Source: Chryseobacterium daecheongense | GTDB lineage: Bacteria; Bacteroidota; Bacteroidia; Flavobacteriales; Weeksellaceae | Length of the DNA: 64,000 nt | NCBI RefSeq assembly: GCF_003729955.1 | Contig: NZ_RJTX01000004.1 | Span: 1-64,000 of the forward strand | Direction of reading: 5' to 3' | Shown: one piece after another, positions 35,438 through 43,833 of the stretch | Layout: every line of letters begins with the position of its first letter | Numbering within the stretch: the stretch's first letter is position 1 | Notes under the pieces: model-generated | The model's input: the letters and a program-made list of their open reading frames with translations, nothing else | The model's database searches: none | Told to the model about the DNA's origin: nothing | Program-made: the position numbers and the translations under genes

Positions 35438-35977
35438 TTATTCTACGCTTACTGAAAAACCTCCTTTTGTATTTCCGGATGCCATGTTACTTTTTCCTAT
35501 AATCAGCCATACTTCTCCTTTGGTAGGAATTTCGTAAGAAATATCTCTGCCAAACGGACCATCGTATTCACCATTCGGGAGTTTTATCTGATTGAAACGG
35601 ATATTAAAATCTTTTTCATTAGTGGTAATTTTAGCTTTAAGAGCAGGCTGATCATAATTGGTAATTTTCAAAACCAATTCCTGATTATCTTTGGTAAATT
35701 CTTCTCCCAAGGTAAACGGAAGCTGTGATGCATCTGCCGTTCTTATGATTTGCCCCTCTTTCTCACTTCTCATCACACCTTGCCGCAACACCTCTTTCGT
35801 TGCCGGAGCATTGTTAACGATCGAATCTTTTTTCTTCAAGGCGGCCGAATCCACCTGAGACTGAGGAGCTGGCTGCTCTGCAACCATCATTGAATCACTA
35901 TTAACGGTTTCTGAAACACTGGATTCTTTTTTACAGGAAATAATGAATAACGGGATGAGCAATAACGTTTTTTTCAT
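35438..35977 (-). CDS. Putative lipoprotein, unknown function
   Basis: A 179-aa protein with lipobox FIISCKK (Cys15), then a Ser/Gln/Pro/Lys-rich linker to about residue 85, then a compact beta-type domain with GEEFTKDNQELVLKI and GEVWLIIGKSN. The linker is consistent with a surface or periplasmic tether. No known family is recognised. Confidence 0.7.
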   Translation of the reverse strand: MKKTLLLIPLFIISCKKESSVSETVNSDSMMVAEQPAPQSQVDSAALKKKDSIVNNAPATKEVLRQGVMRSEKEGQIIRTADASQLPFTLGEEFTKDNQELVLKITNYDQPALKAKITTNEKDFNIRFNQIKLPNGEYDGPFGRDISYEIPTKGEVWLIIGKSNMASGNTKGGFSVSVE

Positions 35978-36034
35978 ATGAATTAATTTGGCTTATAACA
36001 TGCCAAAATTGTTCCAGACACTGAGGAAATTCTA

Positions 36035-36718
36035 TTAATTGATGTTGAGCGGCGTGATAGTTGGATGCTCTTTTTTAATGACTTTGACCATGAAATACAT
36101 AAAATTAAGCATAATTCCCAACAGTAATGTTACACCCCATGTCTTCGTATGTTCCAAAGGGTAGATAAATCTCACAATAATATCATTGAATAGTCCAAAA
36201 GGATTATTCAAAATATCCCAGCTGTTCCAGCGTAAAAATCTTCCCAAATAAACTCCAAAACTGCTCAGAAATAAAAAGAAAACAACAATGAGATTGATCA
36301 TCGGCTTTTTTAAATATGCTGAAAGAAATTTTTCTATATCACCCAAACTTATAAAACCACAAATCAAACCGGTCCATGCGTAGGAAAGGATAACTACAAG
36401 ATCATACCAGATCGGGATGCTGCTTCTGACTTTCAGATGAAAAAGATCCGTTAAGATGTAGGGTGAATTAGGGAAAAACAAAATCCAGATAACCACCATA
36501 ATCATCAATGATAATTTACTTTTTACATTAAAAATGACAGCAAAAGATGTAATGATTAAAGGAATCCAGGCCAGGAACAAATTCCAGTTCAGGAAGAAAA
36601 ATACTTTGGTATCGCTTATATAATACCTGAATAGGGAAAGGCTGAAGCAGAATAAAGTCATCATGATGAGAAGCAGACTTATTTCAAGCCTTTGATGTTT
36701 CATAAGTTTTTGTATCAT
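36035..36718 (-). CDS. DUF1361 domain membrane protein
   Basis: A 227-aa integral membrane protein with about six hydrophobic segments. It contains the family-like FFPNSPYILTDLFHL near residue 85. Function unknown. It is the last gene of a tightly packed minus-strand run (6 bp from the DUF4173-like gene) that starts at a promoter with an inverted-repeat operator at 39523-39539. Confidence 0.82.
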   Translation of the reverse strand: MIQKLMKHQRLEISLLLIMMTLFCFSLSLFRYYISDTKVFFFLNWNLFLAWIPLIITSFAVIFNVKSKLSLMIMVVIWILFFPNSPYILTDLFHLKVRSSIPIWYDLVVILSYAWTGLICGFISLGDIEKFLSAYLKKPMINLIVVFFLFLSSFGVYLGRFLRWNSWDILNNPFGLFNDIIVRFIYPLEHTKTWGVTLLLGIMLNFMYFMVKVIKKEHPTITPLNIN

Positions 36719-36724
36719 TATTAA

Positions 36725-38095
36725 TTATTTAATGGTTTCATAATACCCTATTTTAGAAAGGAAACTTTCATTCTGCTTTTCTTTTACCTTTTTTACAATT
36801 TCATTTTTCAAATTTTCATCATGCTTTTCTTTCGCATATTCCAGAAGAGATTTTTCACTGAAATTGATAGCTGTTTGATGATATTTAAGCACAAAATCTT
36901 CACGTTTCATATTTTGAGAAGTGATAATTCCGCCCCAATTGATATAACTGCACACCAAAATAGTTCCATACAAATACCACGTCATCGTATTGAAGAGATA
37001 AGCGTTTGTTTTTTGATATTGAATTTTAATGAAAGTGATGATCAACCCTATTAATGATAACAACAAGAAGGCATATACTCCCAATCTTTTATACGTGAAT
37101 CCGTAATTGATAATATATTCTGAATTCTTTGCGGCGGCGGAAATAATCAGAATTGCATTCAATAAGATCCAGATTTTGGCCAGCAGCTTTAATTTCCCTG
37201 CTTTCGGATCAAAATTGAATCCGGATTTGAAGTAAAACATAATCACCATAATTACCATAACTATGGAAACAATAACGGCTCCTACTCTTTCATGGGTTTC
37301 TTCCGAAAGCTGAACAGGGCCTTTTACGGCTTCGTAAAATTGTTCATAATTATAAGTGATGATAAAGAAAATCAGTAAAACATTCAAAACAAAGAAAGAA
37401 ATGACTCCGCTCATTCTCTCTGAATCAAGATTCAGAAAGGAATAGGTGGGTTTTTGAATTTTACTTTTTGCACTGAAATCATCATCCAGAAAATGGTTTT
37501 GTTTATAAATAATTTTATCCACGAGATAATTCCAGAAATTGAAGGCGATAAAAAATCCCAAAACGGTTAATCTGAGTAACAGCCATATATCAAAATCCAA
37601 TTCTATATTTTCGAAAATATTAGCAAAATGATTACTTCCTATAGAATAAATTCCGAAAAAAACAGCAAACAGAAACAAGGGGATTAAAACAAAAGCCACT
37701 ATTTTCTGGCCTAAACCTGTTGTATTTTTTTTAGGCAGCCAATCATCAAAACTGAAGAATCGGCAAAAAAAAGTGAAGCAATTATAGATAAAAACCGGGA
37801 CGAGGAAAAGAATCTTCATTCTCCTGTTCTTTGACCTGTAAGAAAGCAATAAAAGCGAACTTACAACCGCTAAAAAGGAAGGAAAGTCCCCATACCAGGC
37901 AAAAGCGATGCTTGAGAGTATACTTGTCATCAATAAAAACAGAAAAGTTTTAGTTCTGTTTTTTTCCGGAGTTTTGTATGCCGCAAGTAAAGCATAGATG
38001 ATTCCCAGAATTCCAAGATTCAAACCGACGTTTACATTGTAAAAAAGGATAACAAATATAGCGGTTGTAAGAAATATATAATGATGTGTTTTCAT
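36725..38095 (-). CDS. DUF4173-like multi-pass membrane protein
   Basis: A 456-aa protein with about ten membrane segments, charged loops (for example CRFFSFDDWLP and WNYLVDKIIYKQ), and a C-terminal soluble tail rich in Lys/Glu. The features resemble the DUF4173/DUF4153 group; the exact family is not certain. It is 9 bp from the Coq4-like gene upstream and 6 bp from the DUF1361 gene downstream. Confidence 0.75.
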   Translation of the reverse strand: MKTHHYIFLTTAIFVILFYNVNVGLNLGILGIIYALLAAYKTPEKNRTKTFLFLLMTSILSSIAFAWYGDFPSFLAVVSSLLLLSYRSKNRRMKILFLVPVFIYNCFTFFCRFFSFDDWLPKKNTTGLGQKIVAFVLIPLFLFAVFFGIYSIGSNHFANIFENIELDFDIWLLLRLTVLGFFIAFNFWNYLVDKIIYKQNHFLDDDFSAKSKIQKPTYSFLNLDSERMSGVISFFVLNVLLIFFIITYNYEQFYEAVKGPVQLSEETHERVGAVIVSIVMVIMVIMFYFKSGFNFDPKAGKLKLLAKIWILLNAILIISAAAKNSEYIINYGFTYKRLGVYAFLLLSLIGLIITFIKIQYQKTNAYLFNTMTWYLYGTILVCSYINWGGIITSQNMKREDFVLKYHQTAINFSEKSLLEYAKEKHDENLKNEIVKKVKEKQNESFLSKIGYYETIK

Positions 38096-38104
38096 GATAC
38101 TTTT

Positions 38105-38590
38105 TTAAAAGTGTGTAACTGTGTTTTTCTGTTGAATGAAATCTTTCAGATGCTCAAAATTTTGCCAGAGCAATCCTTCAAAATCCCAATCGTAGAACGG
38201 TCTCATTCTTTGACCTTTTTTGTATGCTTTCACATACATTCCGATATATTCAGGTAAGATCAATGTCCCTAAACCGATGGCGGCAAGAAGATGCGCATTC
38301 ATTTTTCCGTTTCCAAGGAGAAGATATTGCATCGCTATTTCGTCCTCAAAGTTGGTTCCGCATCCTGTGATCAGGTGGTGAACATCATGATTCTCCATTT
38401 TCGGGATCATCGTGAAACCATGTTTTTTGTAAAATTCCCCGAGTTTTCTTCCCAGGGAATCCGCCTGGAATTCGAGCAATTGTTTTTCATTGAATTGCCA
38501 TTGCCTTTTTTTCTTTTTAAAATATTTTCTATATAGTTTCTGGGTATGGTCATATACAAAAAGTAGGAAGCGGACCCGTTGTTTTTTCAT
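38105..38590 (-). CDS. Coq4-like protein
   Basis: A 161-aa protein without signal peptide. It has the metal-binding-like HDVHH motif (HDxxH: H68, D69, H72) followed 10-12 residues later by Glu, the arrangement that defines Coq4 proteins, which scaffold ubiquinone synthesis in mitochondria. Flavobacteria are known to use menaquinone rather than ubiquinone, so the role here must differ or be structural. It lies in a run of small membrane-protein genes under a common promoter. Confidence 0.78.
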   Translation of the reverse strand: MKKQRVRFLLFVYDHTQKLYRKYFKKKKRQWQFNEKQLLEFQADSLGRKLGEFYKKHGFTMIPKMENHDVHHLITGCGTNFEDEIAMQYLLLGNGKMNAHLLAAIGLGTLILPEYIGMYVKAYKKGQRMRPFYDWDFEGLLWQNFEHLKDFIQQKNTVTHF

Positions 38591-38613
38591 AATTTATTTT
38601 TTTAGTTTATAAT

Positions 38614-38895
38614 CTAAGTAAGTAATGCATACAGAAATGCAATAGGAATATTGATCAATAAAATTAAAGCCGATTGAACACAAACTTTGAATTGGGATTG
38701 ATGAAAGGAGCCGTAAATGAGTAACCCAAAAAATACAATTCCATTTACTATTGTTCCTAAACTAATTACGAAAGAACCTGCAACGATAAACTCAAACAGC
38801 ATTGTTAAATAAAATCCAAAAAAACAGATACTTCCTAACAGAAACGTCAAGAAAAAAGTAAGTTTACCAATACTTTTAATGGTTGAATCTTTCAT
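38614..38895 (-). CDS. Small membrane protein, paralogue of the upstream gene
   Basis: A 93-aa protein with three hydrophobic segments. It is clearly related to the protein encoded just upstream: both share LGxxxxFGxxxT, a middle FGLLIYG / VGLLLYG segment and NIPIAxLYA at the C-terminus. The spacing to that gene is 2 bp. No known family is recognised; a tandem duplication is the simplest explanation. Confidence 0.75.
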   Translation of the reverse strand: MKDSTIKSIGKLTFFLTFLLGSICFFGFYLTMLFEFIVAGSFVISLGTIVNGIVFFGLLIYGSFHQSQFKVCVQSALILLINIPIAFLYALLT

Positions 38896-38897
38896 CT

Positions 38898-39197
38898 TTA
38901 TTGAATAATATTAATTCCAATAAATGCATATAAAACAGCAATAGGAATATTAACCAGCATCAGACACACTCCTCTGACACAGGAGTCTAAATGAGCCTTA
39001 TTAAAAACTCCGTATAGCAGTAATCCCACTGCAACTATTAAGTTGATCACTGTGCCGAATGTAAGAAGGAAGATCCCTCCTTCCACGAAGCTCTCCAACT
39101 TCGTTATCATATACCCAAACAGACAAAGGTTTCCCAGAAGGAATGATCCCCAGAAAAAGGATTTTCCAACAAATTCCATTTCAGAATTCTTCATCAT
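38898..39197 (-). CDS. Small membrane protein (duplicated family)
   Basis: With the ATG at 39197 the product has 99 aa and three hydrophobic segments. A longer in-frame start at 39290 would run back into the upstream gene and is rejected because the added residues are not membrane-like and the preceding gene ends at 39206. The pattern GNLCLFGYMITKLE, then VAVGLLLYG and NIPIAVLYAF, matches its downstream neighbour. Function unknown. Confidence 0.75.
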   Translation of the reverse strand: MMKNSEMEFVGKSFFWGSFLLGNLCLFGYMITKLESFVEGGIFLLTFGTVINLIVAVGLLLYGVFNKAHLDSCVRGVCLMLVNIPIAVLYAFIGINIIQ

Positions 39198-39205
39198 TTT
39201 ACGTA

Positions 39206-39496
39206 TTAACTTCCTGCAAACGGAGTCCCAAAAATTCCTACCGCCAGTTCTATCCAAATTAAAATCAGCACTGTCAGAATAATCCCACAAATAATTAGTT
39301 TGGAAGAAAAGCTTTTATTTGAACTCACCACAAGATTGATGATGAATGCCGTTCCGAAAAGCAAAATCCCGGCAATGATAAAATCGAATAACGACCAGTC
39401 AAATCCTTCAATAAAAAGATTTCCAAAAAAAGCTGCCGCCAAAAGCAAGGCTGGGACAGCGAAAGTCAAAATGTTTGTTTGTTTTAGTGTTTTCAT
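39206..39496 (-). CDS. Small membrane protein, unknown function
   Basis: A 96-aa protein with three hydrophobic segments (about 10-30, 36-53 and 63-88) and short loops. No recognised family. It is the first gene after the operator-promoter at 39523-39541 and heads a run of six closely spaced genes through DUF1361 at 36035. Confidence 0.75.
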   Translation of the reverse strand: MKTLKQTNILTFAVPALLLAAAFFGNLFIEGFDWSLFDFIIAGILLFGTAFIINLVVSSNKSFSSKLIICGIILTVLILIWIELAVGIFGTPFAGS

Positions 39497-39522
39497 ATTT
39501 TTTAAATATTTAATTATAAAGT

Positions 39523-39541
39523 ACTTTGAATTACAAAGTTA
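39523..39541 (-). promoter_or_regulatory. Inverted-repeat operator overlapping a promoter, copy 1
   Basis: ACTTTGAATTACAAAGT (39523-39539) has 6-bp arms and a 5-bp spacer. On the minus strand its proximal arm is part of TAACTTTG (39534-39541), a perfect TAnnTTTG -7 element. It lies 27 bp before the ATG of the first gene of the membrane-protein run. An almost identical copy lies at 40534-40552. Confidence 0.7.
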
Positions 39542-39563
39542 ATTTTCAAAAAAATATAGCCTT

Positions 39564-39854
39564 TTATTTTCCAATTAATTTTTCCAGAGCATTTAAGTGT
39601 TCGGTAAAGGCTTCTCTTCCCGCTTGAGTTACCCGATATGATGTTTTTGGTTTTTTTCCGACAAATTCTTTTTTCACTTCAATATATGCAGCTTTTTCCA
39701 GAGCATTGCTGTGACTTGCCAAATTACCGTCAGTAATTTCAAGCAAGGACTTCATTTCTGAGAAATCAACCCAATCGTTGACCATAAGAACAGACATAAT
39801 ACCTAATCTTACACGACTTTCGAATTCTTTATTGAGTTGATTTATTTTGATCAT
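39564..39854 (-). CDS. Winged-helix transcriptional regulator
   Basis: A 96-aa regulator of the winged-helix type (related to MarR/PadR-like small regulators) with a helix-turn-helix around MKSLLEITDGNLASHSNALE and a basic wing around VKKEFVGKKPKTSYRVT. No sensor domain. It is flanked on each side by genes preceded by identical inverted repeats, so it is the likely repressor of both. It has its own -7 element (TAAATTTG at 39897-39904), without the repeat. Confidence 0.88.
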   Translation of the reverse strand: MIKINQLNKEFESRVRLGIMSVLMVNDWVDFSEMKSLLEITDGNLASHSNALEKAAYIEVKKEFVGKKPKTSYRVTQAGREAFTEHLNALEKLIGK

Positions 39855-39896
39855 ATCAGAATGTTACAGGATTTTAAATTCTTTATCCAAAACCTG

Positions 39897-39904
39897 CAAA
39901 TTTA
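39897..39904 (-). promoter_or_regulatory. -7 element of the winged-helix regulator gene
   Basis: TAAATTTG on the minus strand matches TAnnTTTG, 43 bp before the regulator ATG. No copy of the inverted repeat is nearby. Confidence 0.4.
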
Positions 39905-39908
39905 AATT

Positions 39909-40526
39909 TTATTTGTATTTCCTATGCATGATTAGTCCATAAACAATATGCAGAACTCCAAAACCAAGAGTCCAGGCAACCAATCCCCAGCCTAAAAAGA
40001 AAAAGGAAACAAGTCCTAAAACAATCTGGCAGTATCCTAAATATTTAATATCGGTTAAAGTGTATCTTTCAGCACTTACCAAAGCCAATCCGTAAAAAAT
40101 CAAAGTAGCAGGAGCCACCAAGGCAAAAAGATGATGGTATAATAAACCAAGGCAAACGACCCCACCCGTTACCAGAGGAACCGAAAAAGTAGCCAAAAGG
40201 CGTTTTGTGGTGCCGTCCCAGATCTTTAATCCTTTCTTTTTGCTTTTATTGGCTGTAAAAATATAACCACTTAAAACAGCTGCAATTAATATTAAAGTTC
40301 CGGCAATAAGGAGTTCTTTTACTAATGCGGGACTATATATATTTCTATCCCCATCAAAATAATCAATCCCTTCTCTCTGAAAAACAAAATAGACGTACAC
40401 TGCTCCGATAATGGCGGCAAGTCCGGCAAAAACTCCTGATAATCCACTTAAAGAAATAAATCTGGAAGAGCGCTCCATCATGGAACGGATATGGGACAGA
40501 TCTTCGTGATAGTTTTTTGTATCCAT
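39909..40526 (-). CDS. Multi-pass membrane protein, unknown function
   Basis: With the ATG at 40526 the product has 205 aa and about five membrane segments; a short soluble N-terminus (MDTKNYHEDLSHIRSMMERS) carries basic and acidic residues. The second half shows LFALVAPATLIFYGLALVS and a C-terminal RKYK tail. No family recognised. It is preceded by the second copy of the operator, and the regulator gene follows 55 bp downstream, so it probably belongs to the same regulon. Confidence 0.78.
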   Translation of the reverse strand: MDTKNYHEDLSHIRSMMERSSRFISLSGLSGVFAGLAAIIGAVYVYFVFQREGIDYFDGDRNIYSPALVKELLIAGTLILIAAVLSGYIFTANKSKKKGLKIWDGTTKRLLATFSVPLVTGGVVCLGLLYHHLFALVAPATLIFYGLALVSAERYTLTDIKYLGYCQIVLGLVSFFFLGWGLVAWTLGFGVLHIVYGLIMHRKYK

Positions 40527-40533
40527 ATAAAGA

Positions 40534-40573
40534 ACTTTGAAATACAAAGTTAAAATTAAATTTTAATCCTCAA
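40534..40573 (-). promoter_or_regulatory. Inverted-repeat operator overlapping a promoter, copy 2
   Basis: ACTTTGAAATACAAAGT (40534-40550) differs from copy 1 only in the spacer. Its distal arm forms TAACTTTG (40545-40552), and a TTG lies 18 bp further upstream (40571-40573), giving a complete promoter on the minus strand. It lies 7 bp before the ATG of the membrane protein gene, so a bound regulator would block both transcription and access to the start. Confidence 0.75.
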
Positions 40574-40652
40574 AATAATTTTTAAAATTTTTGTGATTAT
40601 TTTCTGCTCATCATCAGGAATTCTTAATTTTAAGAAACTAATATTGAATAAT

Positions 40653-42254
40653 ATGAATAAAGAGGTTTTACGCTCACTGATTTTCAGACACCTGGACGGA
40701 ATCGTTACAGCTCCTACTGTAGCTTCTCTTATCAAGAAAGATATCATCTGCTATATTATGGATAAGAGGGAAATAAAGCTGCAGGAGCTTGTTGAGACTT
40801 TTAAGGCTCATGACGGATATCTGAACGTTGCGCTGCGTACTCTATCTTCACAAGGGTTTCTGGATTATACGGTAAATAATAAAACTGATGAAGTTACCCT
40901 TACGGTAAATCATAATACTCAATATTTACAAAAATATTCTCCTCTTTACCTTAAAGTGATTTCATTTCAGAAAAAATCTGTAGACATTAAAAATCAGATT
41001 AAGGAAAGCTCTTTTATTGATGAGTTTGCACAACTTTCACAAGCCATCAAAGATCATTTTGGAATTGCCTTATCAGAAAATCCTGATGAGAAAAGAATCC
41101 AGGAACAAATCCTAAAGCATGTTGAAGGATGCATTATTGGTCCTATTATCGTTTACCTCGGGATGACGGGTATGTTTCACAAGTATTTTATGGAAACTTC
41201 TTTCCAGGCCGCCGAATTTCATAAGAATTCCGCCAATTTTGAAATTATCCTGGATTTTCTTACTCACCTGGACTGGTTTAAAAAAACGGGAGACAATTAT
41301 AAGTTTACGGAAACTGGAATTTACTTTGCTAAAAGGGCTACTTCTTATGGTGTTACGGTTTCTTATCTTCCCCTCCTCAATAAAATGGATGATTTATTAT
41401 TTGGAAATGCCTCCAAGATAAGAGAGATTTCTGAAGGAGAAGATGAAATCCATGTAGACAGAACGATGAATGTATGGGGAAGCGGCGGTGCTCATTCTAA
41501 TTATTTTAAAGTAGCGAATGATTTTATTATTGAAATTTTCAACCAGCCCATTCATTTACAGCCTAAAGGTGTCTTGGATATGGGCTGTGGAAACGGGGCC
41601 TTCATCCAGCATATTTTTGAAACCATAGAAAGATACACCATCCGTGGAAAAATGCTTGAAGAGTATCCTTTATTCCTGGTTGGAGCAGATTACAATCACG
41701 CAGCACTGAAAGCCACCAGAGCTAACCTCATCAATAATGATATTTGGGCCAAAGTGATTTGGGGTGATATCGGGAATCCTCAACAATTAGCCAAAGATTT
41801 AAAAGAAAACTATGAAATCGAACTCTCTGATCTCTTAAATATCCGGACGTTTCTTGATCATAACAGAGTCTGGAAAACACCGAACAATAGAAATCCTGAA
41901 AGAATAAGCACATCAACAGGAGCATTTGCTTTCCGAGGGAAAAGATTATCTAATAATCTGGTGGAAGAAAGCTTAAAAGAGCATCTTGAGCTTTGGCTGC
42001 CTTATATTCAGAAAAACGGACTTTTAATTATTGAATTACATTCTCTGGACCCAAAATTAACCTGTAAAAATATAGGAAAAACGGCTGCAACGGCATATGA
42101 AGCCACTCATGGTTATTCAGATCAGTACATTCTTGAAATTGATGTTTTCAGAAAAGTTTGTGCAGAAGTGGGTTTAAGTATTGATAAAGAACTTTCCAGA
42201 AGGTTTCCTGATTCGGAACTGGGCACTGTTTCCATTAACTTGTTAAAAGCATAA
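40653..42254 (+). CDS. Class I SAM-dependent methyltransferase
   Basis: A 533-aa protein with the start at 40653 (an in-frame ATG at 40593 adds 20 residues overlapping the divergent promoter and is rejected). The N-terminal 300 residues contain winged-helix-like segments, including KRATSYGVTVSYLP; the SAM-binding motif LDMGCGNGAFIQ is at about residues 307-318, with a later ADYNHAALKAT. The layout resembles the large natural-product-type methyltransferases with an N-terminal non-catalytic half. Substrate unknown. A single gene with a terminator after it. Confidence 0.85.
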   Translation: MNKEVLRSLIFRHLDGIVTAPTVASLIKKDIICYIMDKREIKLQELVETFKAHDGYLNVALRTLSSQGFLDYTVNNKTDEVTLTVNHNTQYLQKYSPLYLKVISFQKKSVDIKNQIKESSFIDEFAQLSQAIKDHFGIALSENPDEKRIQEQILKHVEGCIIGPIIVYLGMTGMFHKYFMETSFQAAEFHKNSANFEIILDFLTHLDWFKKTGDNYKFTETGIYFAKRATSYGVTVSYLPLLNKMDDLLFGNASKIREISEGEDEIHVDRTMNVWGSGGAHSNYFKVANDFIIEIFNQPIHLQPKGVLDMGCGNGAFIQHIFETIERYTIRGKMLEEYPLFLVGADYNHAALKATRANLINNDIWAKVIWGDIGNPQQLAKDLKENYEIELSDLLNIRTFLDHNRVWKTPNNRNPERISTSTGAFAFRGKRLSNNLVEESLKEHLELWLPYIQKNGLLIIELHSLDPKLTCKNIGKTAATAYEATHGYSDQYILEIDVFRKVCAEVGLSIDKELSRRFPDSELGTVSINLLKA

Positions 42255-42281
42255 AAACCTTGCCTTAATAGGCAAGGTTTT
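42254..42281. terminator. Bidirectional terminator
   Basis: AAAACCTTGCC / GGCAAGGTTTT, 11-bp perfect stem with a 6-nt loop, between convergent methyltransferase and SusD-type genes. Confidence 0.9.
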
Positions 42282-42307
42282 AAAAAATATTAAAATTTGA
42301 ATAAGAA

Positions 42308-43822
42308 TTACAATGGATTCTGTACAATAAGCGGGTTAGCATTGATCTCTGCTCTAGGAATTAAATATTCCCATCTGTTATCTGTATTAGCAACAGTCAG
42401 TACATTGTTTACAACAACTGAGGAATGATTGGCTCCTGTTCTGTCTAACCCTTGGTTCAATCTCTTAAGATCTAAAAATCTGAATCCTTCTCCCCAAAGT
42501 TCCATTCTTCTGCTGTTCAGGATTTCTGTGATATAAGCAGCTCCTGTAGTCGTTGGCCCGATATAATCAGGGTTTCTGTTTTTAGCAAAATCAAAAAATA
42601 TCAATTTGGATCCAGCTTCATCACCTAATCTTGCCTTAGCCTCAGCTTCGATTAGGTACATTTCTGCGGCTCTCATATAAGGCACATCCAATCTACTATC
42701 TGAGAAACTTACAGATAAAAATTTCTGACTTGTATATGGGAATTTTGAATAGTTTGAAGGTAAAGCAAGCGCAGTATGCTGTCCTGTTTGATCAACTAAT
42801 TTTTTTCTCACATCTGTATTAGGGAACATTGCATAAAGCTTGCTGTTCATTGCTTTAGGTGCCTGCCTGATATTAGTAGAGTTATAATTTCTAGACATAT
42901 AGGCCCCAAAGTTTCCGAAATAGTCAGTTTGATCTGCAATAATGGTAGCACCCCACATCCATTCACCGTTTCCTTCCAGGTTATTGAATCCTGAAGTATA
43001 TGTTGCATTATTCATTAAAGTGAATCCAGCTCTTGCAAGGGCAGCTGAAGATGCAGCTAATGCATAATTCCCTTGAGTTAATGCAACTCTTGCTCTTAGG
43101 CCTAATACCACTTTATCATTAAAGTGAGATTTTGTTGGTCTTGAACCACTTAATCTTGTTAATGCTTCAGCAATATCACTATTAATCTGAGTATATACTT
43201 CTTCTACTGTATTTCTGGCCAATGGAACCTCATTCGCTACCAATCTGATAGGAACTCCAAGCTGGCTGTTCGTTGAATTCGGAACATATCTTTTTCCATA
43301 GAGCTGAACCAGCATATAATAACTGAACGCTCTGAAAGCGTATGCTTCTGCAATAGCCTGCTTTACTGTAGCAGCATCTGCAGCATTAGGTGTTGGAACA
43401 GACGGTCCATTCGCAATAACAAGATTAGCATTTCTGATCAAAGCATAATAAAATTGGAAAGGATAAAAGTCATTAGACCCATTCTCATTTACTTGATCCT
43501 GCCATCTTACTGTAGAAATATACCAATTGTTACCTGTGGAAGGGAAAACCAAATCTTCTCCTAAGGCATCCATCATAATCATAATTCCTCCTTGGCCGTT
43601 TTGCCCTTGGCTATTATTTTGTCTGTAATACATATCTCTATGCATTCCATTGATAATAGCCATCAGGTTAGAAGCACTAGAGTAAGCTGATTCTTCAGAT
43701 ACAGCTGTTGTTGGATCTGTTTCCAGATAATCACTGCTGCAAGATGAACTTAAAGAAAGTACCAATAATGCAGAAGATAATATCACAATTCTTTTATATT
43801 GTCTTTTTAAAATATTTTTCAT
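42308..43822 (-). CDS. RagB/SusD family outer-membrane lipoprotein
   Basis: Surface-exposed binding lipoprotein (504 aa) that captures nutrients for a SusC-type channel. The signal peptide ends with a lipobox (LSSSCSSD, Cys28), followed by the typical ETDPTTAVSEESAYSS start. TPR-like helices run through the sequence and the C-terminal ILNSRRMELWGEGFRFLDLKR is the SusD hallmark. It follows the SusC gene by 11 bp. No glycoside hydrolase or protease is next to the pair, so the nutrient cannot be named. Confidence 0.93.
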   Translation of the reverse strand: MKNILKRQYKRIVILSSALLVLSLSSSCSSDYLETDPTTAVSEESAYSSASNLMAIINGMHRDMYYRQNNSQGQNGQGGIMIMMDALGEDLVFPSTGNNWYISTVRWQDQVNENGSNDFYPFQFYYALIRNANLVIANGPSVPTPNAADAATVKQAIAEAYAFRAFSYYMLVQLYGKRYVPNSTNSQLGVPIRLVANEVPLARNTVEEVYTQINSDIAEALTRLSGSRPTKSHFNDKVVLGLRARVALTQGNYALAASSAALARAGFTLMNNATYTSGFNNLEGNGEWMWGATIIADQTDYFGNFGAYMSRNYNSTNIRQAPKAMNSKLYAMFPNTDVRKKLVDQTGQHTALALPSNYSKFPYTSQKFLSVSFSDSRLDVPYMRAAEMYLIEAEAKARLGDEAGSKLIFFDFAKNRNPDYIGPTTTGAAYITEILNSRRMELWGEGFRFLDLKRLNQGLDRTGANHSSVVVNNVLTVANTDNRWEYLIPRAEINANPLIVQNPL

Positions 43823-43833
43823 AATCTTTAATT

